Part shown: in pieces, positions 1 to 12,549 of the stretch
How positions within the stretch are numbered: position 1 is the first letter of the stretch
Layout of the letters: each line of letters starts with the position of its first letter
NCBI GenBank assembly: GCA_030522415.1
Contig: CM060109.1
Coordinates: forward strand, 37,860,392 to 37,924,391
DNA length: 64,000 bases
Direction of reading: 5' to 3'
DNA from: Channallabes apus
Lineage: Eukaryota > Chordata > Actinopteri > Siluriformes > Clariidae
Position numbers and translations under genes: made by a program
Notes under the pieces: model-generated
Told to the model about the DNA's origin: nothing
Databases searched by the model: none
The model's input: the letters and a program-made list of their open reading frames with translations, nothing else

Positions 1-482
1 TGGAATATCAAAGAAATAATTGAGACCCCAGTTAAAGGCTTGACTGAGTCAGTATATTCCTTTATTTGTCCTTATGTTCATAGATAATATATGGTATTAG
101 ATATTATAAATAATAATTTGACGATTCTAGGTGCTGCATACATGAACATGCAAGTGTCTGCTAAACCCACCTTTTACCCTAGCGAACAAACCTGGATTTA
201 TTTGGATTCATCAAATCCTAAAATACATTCCACAGTAACAAATACATATCTAATGTGTTTTATAACACAGACACAAATTAACAATACTTTTAAAAGATGT
301 TTGCGAACTACAGCTTACCAGACTAGTTTTAAGCACCTTTTTTTTGTTGACCTTGACACAAGACCCTTTAGCCCTACTTGTTGTATTACAGTACTTGGAC
401 TATTCTTTGCTCCATCAGTAATGCTCATGAACATTATTATTAATATATTTCCTCCCAACATTATATTTTATGTCTGCTCCAG
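1..482. other. slc4a10 intron (left edge)
   Basis: AT-rich sequence with no coding similarity, ending in a splice acceptor (tctgctccag) at 482. The open frame through it has no recognisable protein and continues into the exon only by chance. Confidence 0.7.
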
Positions 483-921
483 GTGAGATCAATCATCAGT
501 GATTTTGCTGTGTTTATTACCATTTTAACCATGGTGCTGGTGGACTACGCTTTAGGTGTCCCTTCACCCAAACTGCAAGTCCCCAACAAGTTTAAGGTGA
601 GACACTGTCCTGAAATTGCATCTAACCATGTTTGTCTGACACCTGTAATGTATAAATGCATCTTGTATTTAGGAGTTTGAAAGTGATTGTGATTAAAGTG
701 ACGGCCTTTGTGCCCTTGTAGCCAACACGAGATGACCGAGGTTGGTTTATTAACCCACTGGGTCCGAACCCCTGGTGGACTTGTATCATAACAGTGATCC
801 CAGCTCTTCTCTGTACCATCCTTATCTTCATGGACCAGCAGATCACTGCGGTCATCATTAACAGGAAGGAACACAAACTTAAGGTACAGATGACATATAA
901 ACTATATTTTCTTTCTTTCTC

Positions 922-990
<69 letters not shown>

Positions 991-1546
991 ATCCCTTATA
1001 TATTCTCATTGCGTCCATGTGTGCTGTATATGTTAAGAATAACTTATAGCACATCCTGAACTAGCAAATGATTGGTTCCTAGTCAGTAGTGTTACCAACT
1101 GAGCAGTTTAATCCCATATGGCTTTCGGAATATCGATATCGTCGCCAGAAAACCTTGTGAGTCCATTTTTAACAGTTTTGATTTTGTTTTACTTAAACTG
1201 AAAACTGTCACTCCGCTCTGTTCCCTATGGGCATGCTACAGATCTGGGAGTTACAAATAATTTCTATGCACCTTAGAGTTCTGTGATGATGAATCCAAAA
1301 TGTTGTTTTTAAAGATTTGGGATGTTTTGGGATTTTCAGAACAGCAATGAGATTTGTATACAAACCTAATTGATTCAAGTGCAACATGATCTTAAGCAGT
1401 TAGAATCTCAAAAATGTTTGTTCATTGCCTGTAAGTTAATAAGAATAACACTAAGTAATAACACTACAATATACACTACCTTACAAAATGTTTAGACATA
1501 TGCTCGTAGAAGGGGTTTCTTTATTTGTTCTATTTTCTGTTATTGC

Positions 1547-1590
<44 letters not shown>

Positions 1591-3979
1591 GTAGTCATGG
1601 ACATTGCAAAATAACAGGTGAAATTACACAAAAGTGTCAAATGAAACAAGCACTATTTTAGAGTTTTTAATAATAATGATGATAATAATAATAGTGATAG
1701 AAATGATGATAATTCTTATACCTTTAGTACTACTAATACATGTTGTTGTGATTGAAAAATGTTTTTCACTTTTTCATTGCAGAAAGGCTGTGGTTACCAC
1801 CTGGATCTGTTTGTGGTGGGTGTGATGCTGGGTGTGTGTTCACTGATGGGACTGCCCTGGTTTGTGGCAGCTACAGTGCTTTCTATCTCACACGTGAACA
1901 GCCTGAAGCTGGAGTCTGAGAGCGCCGCCCCAGGAGAGCAGCCTAAGTTTCTTGGCATCAGAGAACAGCGTTTAACAGGCCTTATGATTTTTCTCCTGAT
2001 GGGGTGCTCTGTCTTCATGACGTCCATTCTTAAGGTCTGCTCCTGCTCTGCTCTGTACATCCACTGCTTCATTTCTAAGCTCTTCTTATCAATACAGTGA
2101 AAAATCGATTTAGACTTAACACTTAGTCTTGCAGGTTTATTCCAATATTTAATAGCTTATTATTGTTTTTTGTATATATTTTCAATGCAGACACACATTT
2201 TAACAATGTTGCTCTGTACATCCACTGCTTCATTTCGAAGCTCTTCTTATCAATACAGTGAAAAATCTACTCTTGAACTGCGATTGAACTGGCTTGTGGA
2301 TAATCTGAGCTTTCCAGTGCATAATTAAAAAGAGCTAAACCTAATGTTTTTTCATAAAGAATGTTCCCTAATGTGTGATATACCTAATATGTTTATCTAA
2401 TTCCTTAAGTTATTGCAACAGTTAGGGGAGAAAAAAAACATAAGGCCATTAGCTTCTTAAAAAAGGTGTTGACGGATTGTGCCAGAAAAGGTTTTCACTT
2501 TTCCGCACCTTCCTTAAGCAAATAAAGTCTTTTTAACCTCATCATTGCCTTCATTAGGTAAAGCAATTTTAATTAATAGTGAGAATTTCAGTTTCAGTTA
2601 TAATCTCAGCAAATGCTTTAGTTGCATCAGAGCAACGGCTTGCTTATTTGAGATTTGTTTTTCAGTTCATCCCCATGCCTGTCCTCTATGGAGTGTTTCT
2701 TTACATGGGAGCATCATCACTAAGAGGAATACAGGTATAAATATAAACATGTGAATGCATCTCATCTCCCACCCTGATATGATTCCTAATCAGTGACTAG
2801 GTGATCCTGGTGTCTTTGCTTAGTTCTTTGACCGGTTGAGGCTATTTGGGATGCCAGCTAAGCACCAGCCAGACTTTATCTACTTGAGGCACGTTCCTCT
2901 GCGGAAGGTTCACTTATTCACCATCATCCAGCTCAGCTGCCTGGTGCTCCTCTGGGTCATTAAGACGTCCCGAGCTGCCATCGTCTTTCCTATGATGGTA
3001 CCCTTTGTCCCTTTTCATCTAATCAAACTAACTGAATTGCACAATAGGATGAAGTTATGCTCTTCGATTTAGACTTAACAGTTTATTCCAATATTTAATA
3101 GCTTATTATTGCTTTTTGTATATATTTTCAATGCAGACACACATTTAACAATGTTTTACAGCAGTTTGGAGAATGTACATTGAACAAGAAAAGTAGCAAG
3201 TTCTAGCTTTAGATATTTATAGACATTTGGCAGGTAAAAGCGCTAAGGATTTATAAGATTATTGCCAGGAGCAAGTTCTAGCTATGAAATGTGTTTGTAT
3301 GATGTTTCTTCTGTTGGCAGGTTCTTGCTTTGGTATTTATCCGGAAGCTGCTGGATTTTATCTTCACTAAGAGAGAGTTGAGCTGGCTGGATGACCTCAT
3401 GCCAGAAAGTAAGAAAAAGAAAATGGAGGATGCAGAAAAAGAGGTGAGCTAATGTTGTAGCAATAACGCAAGCACATCTGACATCAGTTTTACACTAGTT
3501 ACATTTCTTACATAGTTATTGTGTGAAGCGATTTTAGTGTGCCGCATTGAAACAGAAAACTGAACGATGAGGGGGGTCAAAGGACGATGAAGTTCTTGCT
3601 GGCATTACTGCAGTAAAAGTCTCTCTCTGTATCTCTCTCTCTCTCTCCTTCTATCTCTCTCCTGCTCTCTCTCCCTCCATTCCTGTCTGCCAGGAGGAGC
3701 AAAGTATTCTGGCAGAAGAAGAGGGAGTAGTACAAGTGCCGTTGGAAGGACATTACAAGTGTGTGCCAATTTCACTGACGAATTGAACAAAAATAGCTGC
3801 AGTGCAATGCATAATATTTTTCTACTACAGACATAAGATATTGGCGCTGTTTGTGAAATGGCTGATTTAGATTTTTTTTTAGGGATGATCCTTCATCTGT
3901 GAACATCACGGATGAGATGTCTAAAGCCTCATTTGGAAACACTTGGAAGGCAGTCAGCTCTGATGGCTCAAAAAAGTGA
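483..3979 (+). CDS. slc4a10: Sodium-coupled bicarbonate transporter, C-terminal part (5' end outside window)
   Basis: Plasma-membrane SLC4 transporter that moves Na+ and HCO3- (chloride-dependent in some forms) and regulates neuronal pH. Eight coding exons are visible: 483-596, 722-883, 1783-2034, 2666-2734, 2824-2997, 3321-3443, 3694-3758 and 3883-3979. All have AG/GT borders and keep one reading frame. Together they encode the last transmembrane helices ([50 protein letters not shown]) and the cytoplasmic tail [17 protein letters not shown] followed by an acidic stretch. The tail is closest in my memory to SLC4A10 (NCBE/NBCn2) rather than SLC4A7 or SLC4A8, and the gcg-fap-ifih1 neighbourhood agrees. 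The frame stops at 3977-3979 after DGSKK, earlier than the longer tails known in this subfamily, so another C-terminus may come from downstream exons. Upstream exons lie left of the window. Confidence 0.92.
925..985. repeat. (TA)n microsatellite
   Basis: About 58 bases of nearly pure TA repeat in the slc4a10 intron just after the exon ending at 883. Confidence 0.95.
1549..1590. repeat. (ATA)n microsatellite
   Basis: Trinucleotide ATA/AAT run in the slc4a10 intron; a looser AT-rich trinucleotide patch follows at 1667-1700. Confidence 0.9.
1783..2034 (+). CDS. slc4a10: slc4a10 exon with transmembrane core
   Basis: Exon of 252 bases, beginning after ttcattgcag and ending at CTTAAG before gtctgc. 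It encodes the [10 protein letters not shown] segment, the conserved [18 protein letters not shown] membrane helix, the [13 protein letters not shown] loop typical of Na+-coupled SLC4 proteins, and the next helix. The 5' neighbouring exon (722-883) supplies the PTRDDRGWF and [17 protein letters not shown] motifs, which fixes the frame. Confidence 0.93.
2050..2267. repeat. Intronic direct duplication, also repeated at 3064-3156
   Basis: A 57-base unit at 2050-2106 (starting gctctgtacatcc) recurs at 2211-2267 with one mismatch. The DNA between them (about 2105-2210, starting tcgatttagactt) recurs at about 3064-3156 in the intron after exon 2824-2997. These are recent segmental copies within the gene and not one of the dispersed families recognised elsewhere here. 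Confidence 0.85.
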
Positions 3980-4224
3980 ACCAGTCACATAAAGGTTTGG
4001 ATTATTTTTCATTTGTATGTAAAGGACACAATTAAGCCATGCAGATATCAGTGATTATCACTTAAAATAAGGTATTAAGTCACATTTTGGGTGATTTGCA
4101 TATCATGGCTGGTTGCAGAGATATGGCCAGTGCATTTTTTGTTTACTTGGAAAAATCTGTCAAAATCCAATTTAATAATAAATAATATTCAATTATTAGT
4201 CAGATAATAATTGTTTACATCACA

Positions 4225-4430
4225 GTGAAATATTTTTTCCGCATATCCCAGTTAGGAACCTGGAGTCAGAGCGCAGGGTTAGCTTATAGCGCACCTGGAG
4301 CAGGTTAAGGGCCTTGCTCAAGGGCTCAACAGTGACAATTTAACGGTGCTGGGACTTGAACCTCTGACCTTCAAATCAGTAACCCAGTAGCACCCAGCCT
4401 CAACCATTGGAGACACCACTGCCCCAATTT
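4225..4430 (-). mobile_element. tRNA-derived SINE, family B (partial, diverged)
   Basis: Same family as the copies at 28668-28913 and 40455-40668. On the minus strand it reads a tRNA-like head (GGGGCAGTGGTG..., then a B-box-like GGTTCAAGTCCC), followed by a conserved body containing TTGAGCAAGGCCCTTAACC. It lies downstream of the slc4a10 stop. Confidence 0.75.
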
Positions 4431-5067
4431 ACTTTTGAATCCTATTTAAATGAGGATTCCAAGAATTCGGTGAAATTCCAAACAGAAAAGAGGACACTCT
4501 CAGCTTCATTTTGGCACCAGGATTTCCCTCCTACCCCTAAACATATCTTCATCAGCAGTGTGGTTTTAAAGCGAGAAAAAAAAGCATGCAGCTTGTATAG
4601 TGTTCATTAGAATGCTTTAAACATTTTAAGAATGAAAACGTATTAGGAAGATGAGGTATTTATTAACCAAGTTTTGCCAAAAAATTTATAAATTTTACCT
4701 ACTGCATGCTATTGGTCATAGTGCAAAACTACAGCAACATGTGTGACTTAATACTTGACTTGCTATGACGGGTCACATTTCGTCATGTTGTTCCTTTCAA
4801 AACAACTACTGTAGTTTGTATGTCTACGTTGTGTATAAGTTGTGTAGACTAAAAAAATAGCCACAAATTTACTTGTTCTTCATCATAGTCGAATTTTCTC
4901 TCAGCTTTGTTTATTTGAAAATGCTCTTGGCTAATAAATATCAAATTAGTGTTGAAAACTGTGATTCTCTAAAAATATTCAGTAATTAATGTTATTAATC
5001 TTTTAATTAATAAAAAGATTTGTACAATCTTATATGCATCTTATGCTGTCTTTCTTACTCTCCTAGG

Positions 5068-5083
5068 CGCTGAGCACTTCAGG
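5068..5083 (+). other. slc4a10: Possible slc4a10 microexon
   Basis: A 16-base segment lies between a good acceptor (tactctcctag) and a near-perfect donor (gtaagttg), about 1.1 kb downstream of the slc4a10 stop. A second candidate, 6560-6587, lies between tctgtttag and gtgaggaatg. These look like real splice sites and could join to the last annotated exon as 3' UTR or as an alternative C-terminus. I could not find a joining that restores a recognisable SLC4A10 tail. Transcript data are needed. Confidence 0.35.
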
Positions 5084-5554
5084 TAAGTTGACTTTGTCCT
5101 ATGATCTTATATTTGTCGTCTCCTTTTTTTAAATCTGTCACCTATGAATGTTTGTATGTGTGTTTTTTTATGTGTCCTTTAGAATCATGTGTGCTGCATT
5201 TTAATCAGTTTAGAGCAGATTTCTTTTCTTCATACACACAATTGTAAATTTTTACTTCAGCCTTTTACTTCAGGAATTGGTTCTGCATTATATTTTATTA
5301 GAATAAAAAATCAGTTTCACTGTTGAGTGACTGCATATAACATTTGCTTTGTTTCTGTAAATTACGCAGAAACCTAAACATCAGTTTTATTCCTTTTAAA
5401 ACGCTGAGCTAGTCAGGCTGATTAGACCATGCTTGCCAGCTGGTGAGTGCTTTGATAGATTGAATCTAAATTACCACTAAAATGTTACTAACACATACCA
5501 GTAATATAAAATAACACATTAAGGCTATTTGAAGATCTCTAATACTGTATGTGT

Positions 5555-6035
5555 GTCGTAATGGTTAGTATTGTCACCTTACACCTCCAGGGTTGGGGTT
5601 CAATTCCCACCTCCAATCTGTATGCCATCCCAAATTGCCCACACATGTGAATGAACAACTGTGTGAATGAGTGTGTGCGTGTGTGCCTTACGATGGTTTG
5701 GCACCCCATCCAGGGTTAACCCTGCTTCGATTCTCATCAGAATTCAATTCCCGCCTCTGTGTGCATGGAGTTTGCATGTTCTCCCTGGGCTTGGTGGATT
5801 TCCTCGGGTACCCTAATTTCCTCTCAAAGTCCAAAAACGTGAAGATAAGGCTAATTGTTGGTCCCAAATTGTCCGTAGTGTGTGTGAATAGGTGTGTGTA
5901 TGTGTGCGTACCCTGCAATCGATTGGCACCCCGTCCAAGGCGTACCTACTGTAGCCTCGTGATCTAAGTCTCCTGGGATAGACCCCAGGTCCCCTGTGAC
6001 CCTGTGTACAGGATAAAGCGGTATAGAGATGTTGA
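5555..6035 (+). mobile_element. tRNA-derived SINE, family A (two fused partial copies)
   Basis: Plus-strand SINE with the B-box-like ggttcaattcccacc, a body with gtttgcatgttctccctggg and gattggcaccccgtcc, and an end in ggataaagcggtatagagatg. The motif gattggcaccc occurs twice, so two incomplete copies seem fused. Other copies lie at 19312-19545, 35040-35340 (reverse) and 63510-63815, with tail fragments at 50105-50155 and 58928-59045. Confidence 0.75.
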
Positions 6036-6587
6036 GAGTTGGCGTTGAGGGAGATACCGTAGCAACAAATGTCTGACTACTAAACTTTTATATCCCCCCC
6101 CCCAAGTAATTTAGGCATGGTTACAAATTAGACATAACATCCATCAAAAGATAATCTATTCCAGTAAAAAGACTTAGACAGGTAACTGCTCCTAATAGTG
6201 TTTGCTCTGACTGTTCAATATTCAATGATATTTTGTGTGGTTGAATCAAGTCATGTTTCTCTGACAGTTTACACACAGCCTGCAGTGGCAGTGGAAAGCA
6301 AAGACATGAAAGAAAAGAGAACTGCCAACATAATGACAAGCCTTTGACCTGCATCTCCTTCACTGTGGTCTCACACACAAACACACACTGATATCATGTG
6401 CCACATGTTTCTGCCCATACAGTATGTCTTGTCTTGTGTGTGTATTTGTCCAAGTCTTTGCTCTTTTCTCTTTAGTGCTTTATTAGATTTTGTTCATAAT
6501 TTAAAGCTGCTTTTGCATGATTGTCAATTTCTTTAACTTTATATGTATTTTCTGTTTAGCAAAATAAAACGATACCAGCAGATGAAG

Positions 6588-7800
6588 GTGAGGAATGGTG
6601 ACTGTAAAAGTTATGGAGTGTGTTGGAAAACCTAGAAACTATTCTAAAGACTATTTTTGATTTTAAATGGATTTATATGTATTTTCTATGTTTTGTATTT
6701 GTAAATGTTAGTCTTCTTCTTGTTATTTAACATATAATTAAACCCAACTAAAAACACTAATGATAGATTTAACATATAAATATCCATGTTAAGACTTTTA
6801 TTGTGCATTCTTTATCATTATTATTATTAATGCTGGATGTATTTTTCTTTTTTAGGTAGAATAAATGGCGAACTATAGTACTGCTTATTATTTTGTTAAC
6901 AGAGTATTACCTCAGAATAGAGGCTTAGGCTATTACAATTAATTGCATTGTAATTAAAAAGATTTTCTCATTTTAATTATGTATTTGCTATATTTTCAGA
7001 TGACTATACTACATGTTAAAATGTTTATCTGATGTCTGACGATTGATCTAGAGAATGATTTTGTAGGCTGTGTGTTGATTCTGTCAATATGCCAAAGTCC
7101 AAATAGATTTTCCTGATAGCTTGGTCATTGCACATCTCTGATTAAATAATACCACATGCCAGTTTCTCAGTACCAGCATGTTATACACAGGAATAGTCTG
7201 AAATGTTGTGGGAAACATCAACAACACAGAAATTACATACCTTTTTTTGTAAATGTTCTGAAGGGCATTTCTCTACAGGTCATAATCCTCAGTTTAAGGT
7301 TTCTCAAATAATCTATCAGGGGCATAATATAACTTGAGACTAAATGCAATATTAATCTAGAAGGGCAAAATGAAAGGTATGTAAGTGTGGATTCACTTTG
7401 TAAATACATTTTTCACATGTGCATTCCTGCACTTTTAGTATTACCTTTTTATTTCTTAAAAGTCGAGTAATCAAAATTATTTCCGGTGATATGCTTCGTC
7501 TTGCTTTGATGTTTGTGGAATTGAATAAGCAGCTACAATAAGCTTTTTTTTCCCCCAGTAAGAAATATAACCTGGTGGCTACATACATTTTCATCTAATG
7601 TTCCATTAATTTATTGAAATAAATTAGTTTTGACTTGTTAAAATGTTAAAATAGCACTTTACAATTATACGTACAAGCTGTTTAGGTGTTATTGTTTCTG
7701 TTAACAAATGTATGGCTAATAAATAAATCTGAATAAGCTCTGAATTTCTCTGTATTTGTCATTTGTAGTGTACAGTAGTCATTGTTTAAGAACTATACAG
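6588..7800. other. Intergenic DNA downstream of slc4a10
   Basis: AT-rich, no coding similarity seen. It may hold slc4a10 3' UTR: AATAAA-like hexamers occur near 6563 and 6867, but none is clearly the poly(A) site. Confidence 0.5.
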
Positions 7801-7849
7801 TACATACTACTGATATGGGGAAGCACAATGGTGAATTAAGTGGAAAGTC

Positions 7850-8160
7850 CACCAATTATCAATAACATTACAATGCAAACCAATGCTACACAATGTTGTG
7901 TAGGATCCCCCTGTGCTACCTGGGCAGCTCTGGCCCTTGTGGCATGACTCCTCAAGACCTCTGGGGGTTTGCTGGAATGTCTGCACCAGGACATTGGAAG
8001 CAGATTCTTTGGGCACTGTGGGTTGCAAGGTGGGGTCTTAAATTGTTTGTCCAATGAATCCCTGAGTGCACAATTGAATTCGAATCTGTGGAGTTACTGT
8101 ATGGTCAGCAGACTTGTTCTCTTTGCCTGCTCTGCCAGTTGCACTGTATTTTCTGGTGCC
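7850..8160. repeat. Unclassified dispersed repeat
   Basis: Relatively GC-rich block (ctgtgctacctgggcagctc and following) ending exactly where the LINE relic begins. It resembles a repeat I have seen in other fish loci, but I cannot name the family and see no intact ORF. Confidence 0.35.
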
Positions 8161-10530
8161 CATCTTCTACTTCTTCTTTTGGCTGTTCCTGTTAGGGGTC
8201 GCCACAGCGGACCATTTGTCTACATCTAATTCTATCTACCATATCTTCCCTTGTCACTCCAACCTTCCACAAGTCCTCCCTCACCACATCCATTATTCTC
8301 CTCTTGGGTCTTCATTTTCTCCTCCTGCCTGGCAGCTCCATTTCTAACATTCTCCTCCCAATATACAATACCTCATCCCTCCTCTGCACATGTCCAAACC
8401 ATCTTAAGCTGGCCTCTCTAACTTTGTCCCCAAACCATCCTGCCTGCACTGTCTTTCGAATATGCTCATTCCTAATTTTGTCCATTCTTGTCAATCACAA
8501 AGCAAATTGCAGCATCTCCAGCCATCTCCAGCTCTGCTTCCTGTCTCTTTCCAAACTTACATTGCTTGTCTCACTACTGTCCTGTAAACTTTCCCTTTCA
8601 TTTTTGCTGATACCTTTGTCGCAGATCACTCCTGCTACTCTTCTCCATCTTATTCCACCCTGCCTGTACTCTCTTCTTCACTTCTTTACCACACTCCCAA
8701 TTGCTTTCGACAGTTGACCCTAAAATCCTCTACCTTCTCTACCTCTGCTCCTTGCAACTACACCTTTCCAACACCCTCTCTCTCATTTACACACATGGAC
8801 TCCGTCATGCTCATGCTTCATGCCTCTTCTTTCCAATGCATCCCTCTATCTCTCAAGGCTCGTTTCAACATGCTCCCTACTCTCGCTACTGATCACAATA
8901 TATAGTCCATATGGACTCTTGTCTAACCTCATCTGTCAACCTGTTCATCACCATTGCAAACACAAAGGGACTAAGAGCAGATCCCTGGTGCAGTGCCACC
9001 TTCACCTTAAACCAGTCCTTCATACCTACAGTACAACACAACTCGCTGCTTTAATGCTGTTCTTGTACATATCTAGCACAAACTTCAAATGCTTCTCTGC
9101 CACTTGTGACTTCCTTTTGCAATACCACAGTTAATTTTTGGGCACGCTGTTGTACACTTTCTTTAGATAAACAAACACCCAATGCAACTCTTTCTGCCCT
9201 TCTCTATACTTCTCCATCAACATCCTCAAAGCAACCATGGCATCTGTGGTACTCTTTCTTGGCATGAAACTTGTTAAGTAATCTACTAAGCAACTCCATT
9301 GCCATCTCACCTAAACACTTCCATGTCTCCACTGTAATGTCATCTGAACTAGCCGCCTTTCCATTTTTCATCATCATCCTACCTGTCCTCACCTTACTAA
9401 TTCCCTGTACTACCTGATTCACTACCTACACCTCATCCAACCTTTTCTCTCTCATTTTCTTCATTTATCAGCTCCACAAAATAGTCTCTCCATCTTCTCA
9501 AAACACTCTCTTCACTAGTCAGTACATCAGCATCTTTTATCACTCTAGCCTGTAGTATCCTTCACCTCTCTGCTGCTCTATCCGACCAGTTGATATAAAT
9601 ATTTTACTTCTTCCTTTGAGTTTAGCTTTCTATACAACTCACTATTTGCCTGTTCCTTAGTCTTCATCACTTTCCTTTTTACTTTACATCACATCTCCTT
9701 ATACTCCTGTCTACTCTCCTTATCTATATTACTATACCATTTTTTTGCAAGCCTCTTTCTCTTGATGCTTTTCTATACTTCTTTATTCCACCACTAAGTT
9801 TCCTTATCTTCCTTTCTTTGTCTTTATGACATACAAAATATCTTCCTAGCTGTCTCCCTTACCACTTCTGCAGTAGCTGACCAGTTGTCCAGCATCTCTT
9901 CATCACTACCAAGTACAGTCCATGACTTACCCCAGCTCTGAAAGTCACACAAAAATCTTCTTTTTTCATCTTCCACCATCTAATCCTGGGTTCAGCCCTC
10001 ACTCTCCGTCTTCTTCTTCGGTACCTCAAAAGTCATCCTGAAGACCACCATCAATGTTGTCTAGCTACACTATCCCCTGAAATCTCCTACAGAGCAGGTA
10101 GTCCACCTGAGTACTTCTTTCATCACTCTTGTATGTCACCCTGTGTTCCTCTTTCTTCTGAAAATATATAATCACCACTGCCATTTCTATCCTTTTTGCG
10201 AAATCTACAATCTTCTGTCCTTTCGCATGCCTCTCCTGGACCCCATTCCCACACATCACTTCCTCATCACCTCTGTTCCCTTCTCCAACATGCCCATTAA
10301 GGTCAGCTTCAATCACCAATCTTTCTTCTTTGGGGACACTCACTACCACTTTATGTACGTAGCTCACTCCAGAAATCTTCTTTCTCTTCCACATCACTTC
10401 CCACCTGTGGAGCATATGCACTGATGATATTCATCATTTCCCCTTCCTCTTCCAGTTTCACACTCATCACATCACTCTATCAGACACTCTCCTCACATCC
10501 ACTACACTCTTGGCATACTCATTATTAGAC
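8160..10530 (-). mobile_element. Decayed RTE-type LINE (endonuclease and RT pseudogene)
   Basis: Minus-strand non-LTR retrotransposon relic. From its 5' side, 10065-10421 encodes a degraded APE-like endonuclease with VPKEERLVIEADLNGHVGEG and a STQVDYLLCRR end. 9204-9422 encodes the start of the reverse transcriptase (NGKAASSDDITVETWKCLGE). 8312-8494 encodes the C-terminus (LRWFGHVQRRDEVLYIGRR, MLEMELPGRRRK). Many stops and frameshifts separate these pieces, so it is dead. The 3' end is a short UTR reading GCTGTGGCGACCCCTAACAG followed by AAG-like repeats, as expected of RTE elements. It is a different lineage from the LINE at 30200-32845. Confidence 0.85.
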
Positions 10531-10809
10531 CTACACCATTTCTCTTGTTATCTACACATAGTAAAGCAGTTTGAACCCTATTTAATGCCTTTCTATTTTG
10601 ATTATTTGTGTTGCATTCGCTTTTGTGTGGGATCGAACAGCAGAGGCTGGCTTTTGGTCATTATTTTTGGCATGGGTGCCCATGATCCTGTCACATGTCA
10701 ACTGGTGTACAATCAATAATTAAGTATTAATTATTTAAATTTTTGGCTGATTATTGTATATCCTGTATTAAAGTATAAAGTTAATTTATTACTTAGGTTA
10801 CATTTGATT

Positions 10810-11460
10810 AACTTTAATTGTTTGTGCCCATGGCAGCAGTGTCATGGGCACCAGAGTCCCACTGCTTGCTCTGTATGGGCTGGGTAACTGCAGACCAGTC
10901 AGGGTGCACATGCTGACTGATGGAAGCACCAACTGTTGACACAGGAACATAAGAGCAGTGGAAGATTTTTCCTGGTTTGAAATCACATTATATTTTACAT
11001 CATGTTGTTGGCCAGATATTGCTTACCCGAGGAAGAGATGCACCAGAATGCAGAATGCACTATGGTAGACGGTCAATCCAGTCGGTGGAAGCAGTGTGAT
11101 GCTCTGGGCAATGATATGGATCACCTACAGTACCCAGACATTGTTGCAGACCAAGTACAACCTTTATGGTGAGTTTATTCCCAATGGCAGTGTCATCTTT
11201 CAGCAGAATAATGCACCCTGCCACACTACAAAAACATTTCAGAAATGGTTTGAAGAACATGAGAAAGAGTACAGCCTAATATAGCCAATATAGCCTAATT
11301 CCCTAGATTTCGATCCCAATAAGCATTTGAGAGATGTATTGGAAACAGTCCAATTGAGGAAGTCCTCACCTCACAACTTAATACCTCACCAAGTCAGAGC
11401 TGTTCTGGTTGCACAAGAGCTGTTTTTGCAACACTGTTCTATATAAATCAAACAAGAGTA
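10810..11460 (+). pseudogene. Tc1-like transposase remnant
   Basis: Plus-strand fragments match a Tc1/mariner transposase: a catalytic-core piece with SVMLWAMIW, then NGSVIFQQNNAPCHTTKTFQ (the second catalytic Asp is replaced by Asn in QQNNAPCH), then WFEEHEKE and a diverged SLDFDPNKHLRDVLE stretch. Stops interrupt the frame, and no clear terminal inverted repeats remain. Confidence 0.8.
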
Positions 11461-12540
11461 CTACTGTATAGCATTAACACAACAACTGGACATTTTAGTA
11501 TGGTCTAATAAACCTTGTGCTGTTTTAATGGCCATACACAGGCAAGACACATACACAGGACGATGCAAGTTCCATAAAATGTATCTATCGTCGCATACGT
11601 ACTGTATGTGTTTCATGGTCTGTGTATTGACTGTCAGAAGGGTGAATGGCCAATGCACAATTATGAAATGCTTCCTGCATGTTAGTTTTAAAAAATGCAG
11701 TTATATGACTTCAAAATTACAAACTGTCGCATTATAGAATGTAGATTATTGTTACAGTATTTGAGGAGACATAATCAGGTTAATTATTGGTTATATGCAT
11801 ATATTTTTTGGAAATTTAACTTGCATGTGAATTTTTTTCTCAGGAGATTTTGAAAATAACATATAGCAAAAAAAAAAAAAAAAGTGAGTGGGCAGCCTTG
11901 TTTTCCCCTTTATTTCTCAGCAGATGGTGTGAAGTGTCAGCTGACAGCTCAGAGAGAGGCTCGGTCCCTGAGGCTGCTCACTCTCTGGCTCACGGTCTCT
12001 ACTCTATATCTCTCGCTGACTGACATCTCCATGCCTTGCAAACATAATTCTGCAATAGCGTCATTTTAGACATGGTGTAATGAACCACTTTAAACATCAT
12101 GCCCACTGGGTAGACAACACTGACTAGTAGGCCTATTCATTAAAAATAAATGCTGCTGACTTTATTGTACTGGGTGATTGACTACTGGCAGAATAAATAT
12201 TTAAAATTATATGGTAAAATGATAATAATGTAATATGCAAATATAAATGTAAAAACAGCATTAGTTGTCTGGTTTTGGTTCAGTAGCAAGACATTTTTTA
12301 GAAATTGTTTAATGGAAATGAAACTATATTTTTAGGAATAACTGACCCCACAAATTTGGGGTTTAGTGTTCTCCTTGAAACCCATTCAATAGTTTTCCCC
12401 TTGGAGCAAGGGTTATTAAGTAATTGCTTGACTTGTCATTTTTGGCTATGGAATACAAAAAAAAAAAGATCAAATAAATAACATGTATACCACACGTAGT
12501 TTAGAATTACATCAAATTGCTTACACCGTAGGTTCAGCAG
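11461..12540. other. Intergenic DNA between Tc1 remnant and gcg
   Basis: No coding similarity recognised on either strand. I searched here specifically for a GLP-2-like exon of gcg (minus strand, His-(Ala/Val)-Asp-Gly start) and did not see one. The short frame at 11884-12069 is not similar to anything I recognise. Confidence 0.5.
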
Positions 12541-12543
12541 AGA

Positions 12544-12549
12544 TTTATT
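12544..12549 (-). terminator. gcg: gcg polyadenylation signal (AATAAA)
   Basis: Minus-strand AATAAA about 145 bases downstream of the gcg stop codon and the first good hexamer after it, so the 3' UTR would be short. Confidence 0.6.

Noticed and set aside
91..680. Open frames before and through the first slc4a10 exon as a separate gene
   Set aside because: They read through intron into exon; the part with similarity is only 483-596, bounded by splice sites.
11884..12069. Possible GLP-2 or other peptide hormone exon near gcg
   Set aside because: No His-(Ala/Val)-Asp-Gly hormone start or dibasic sites in any frame of either strand.
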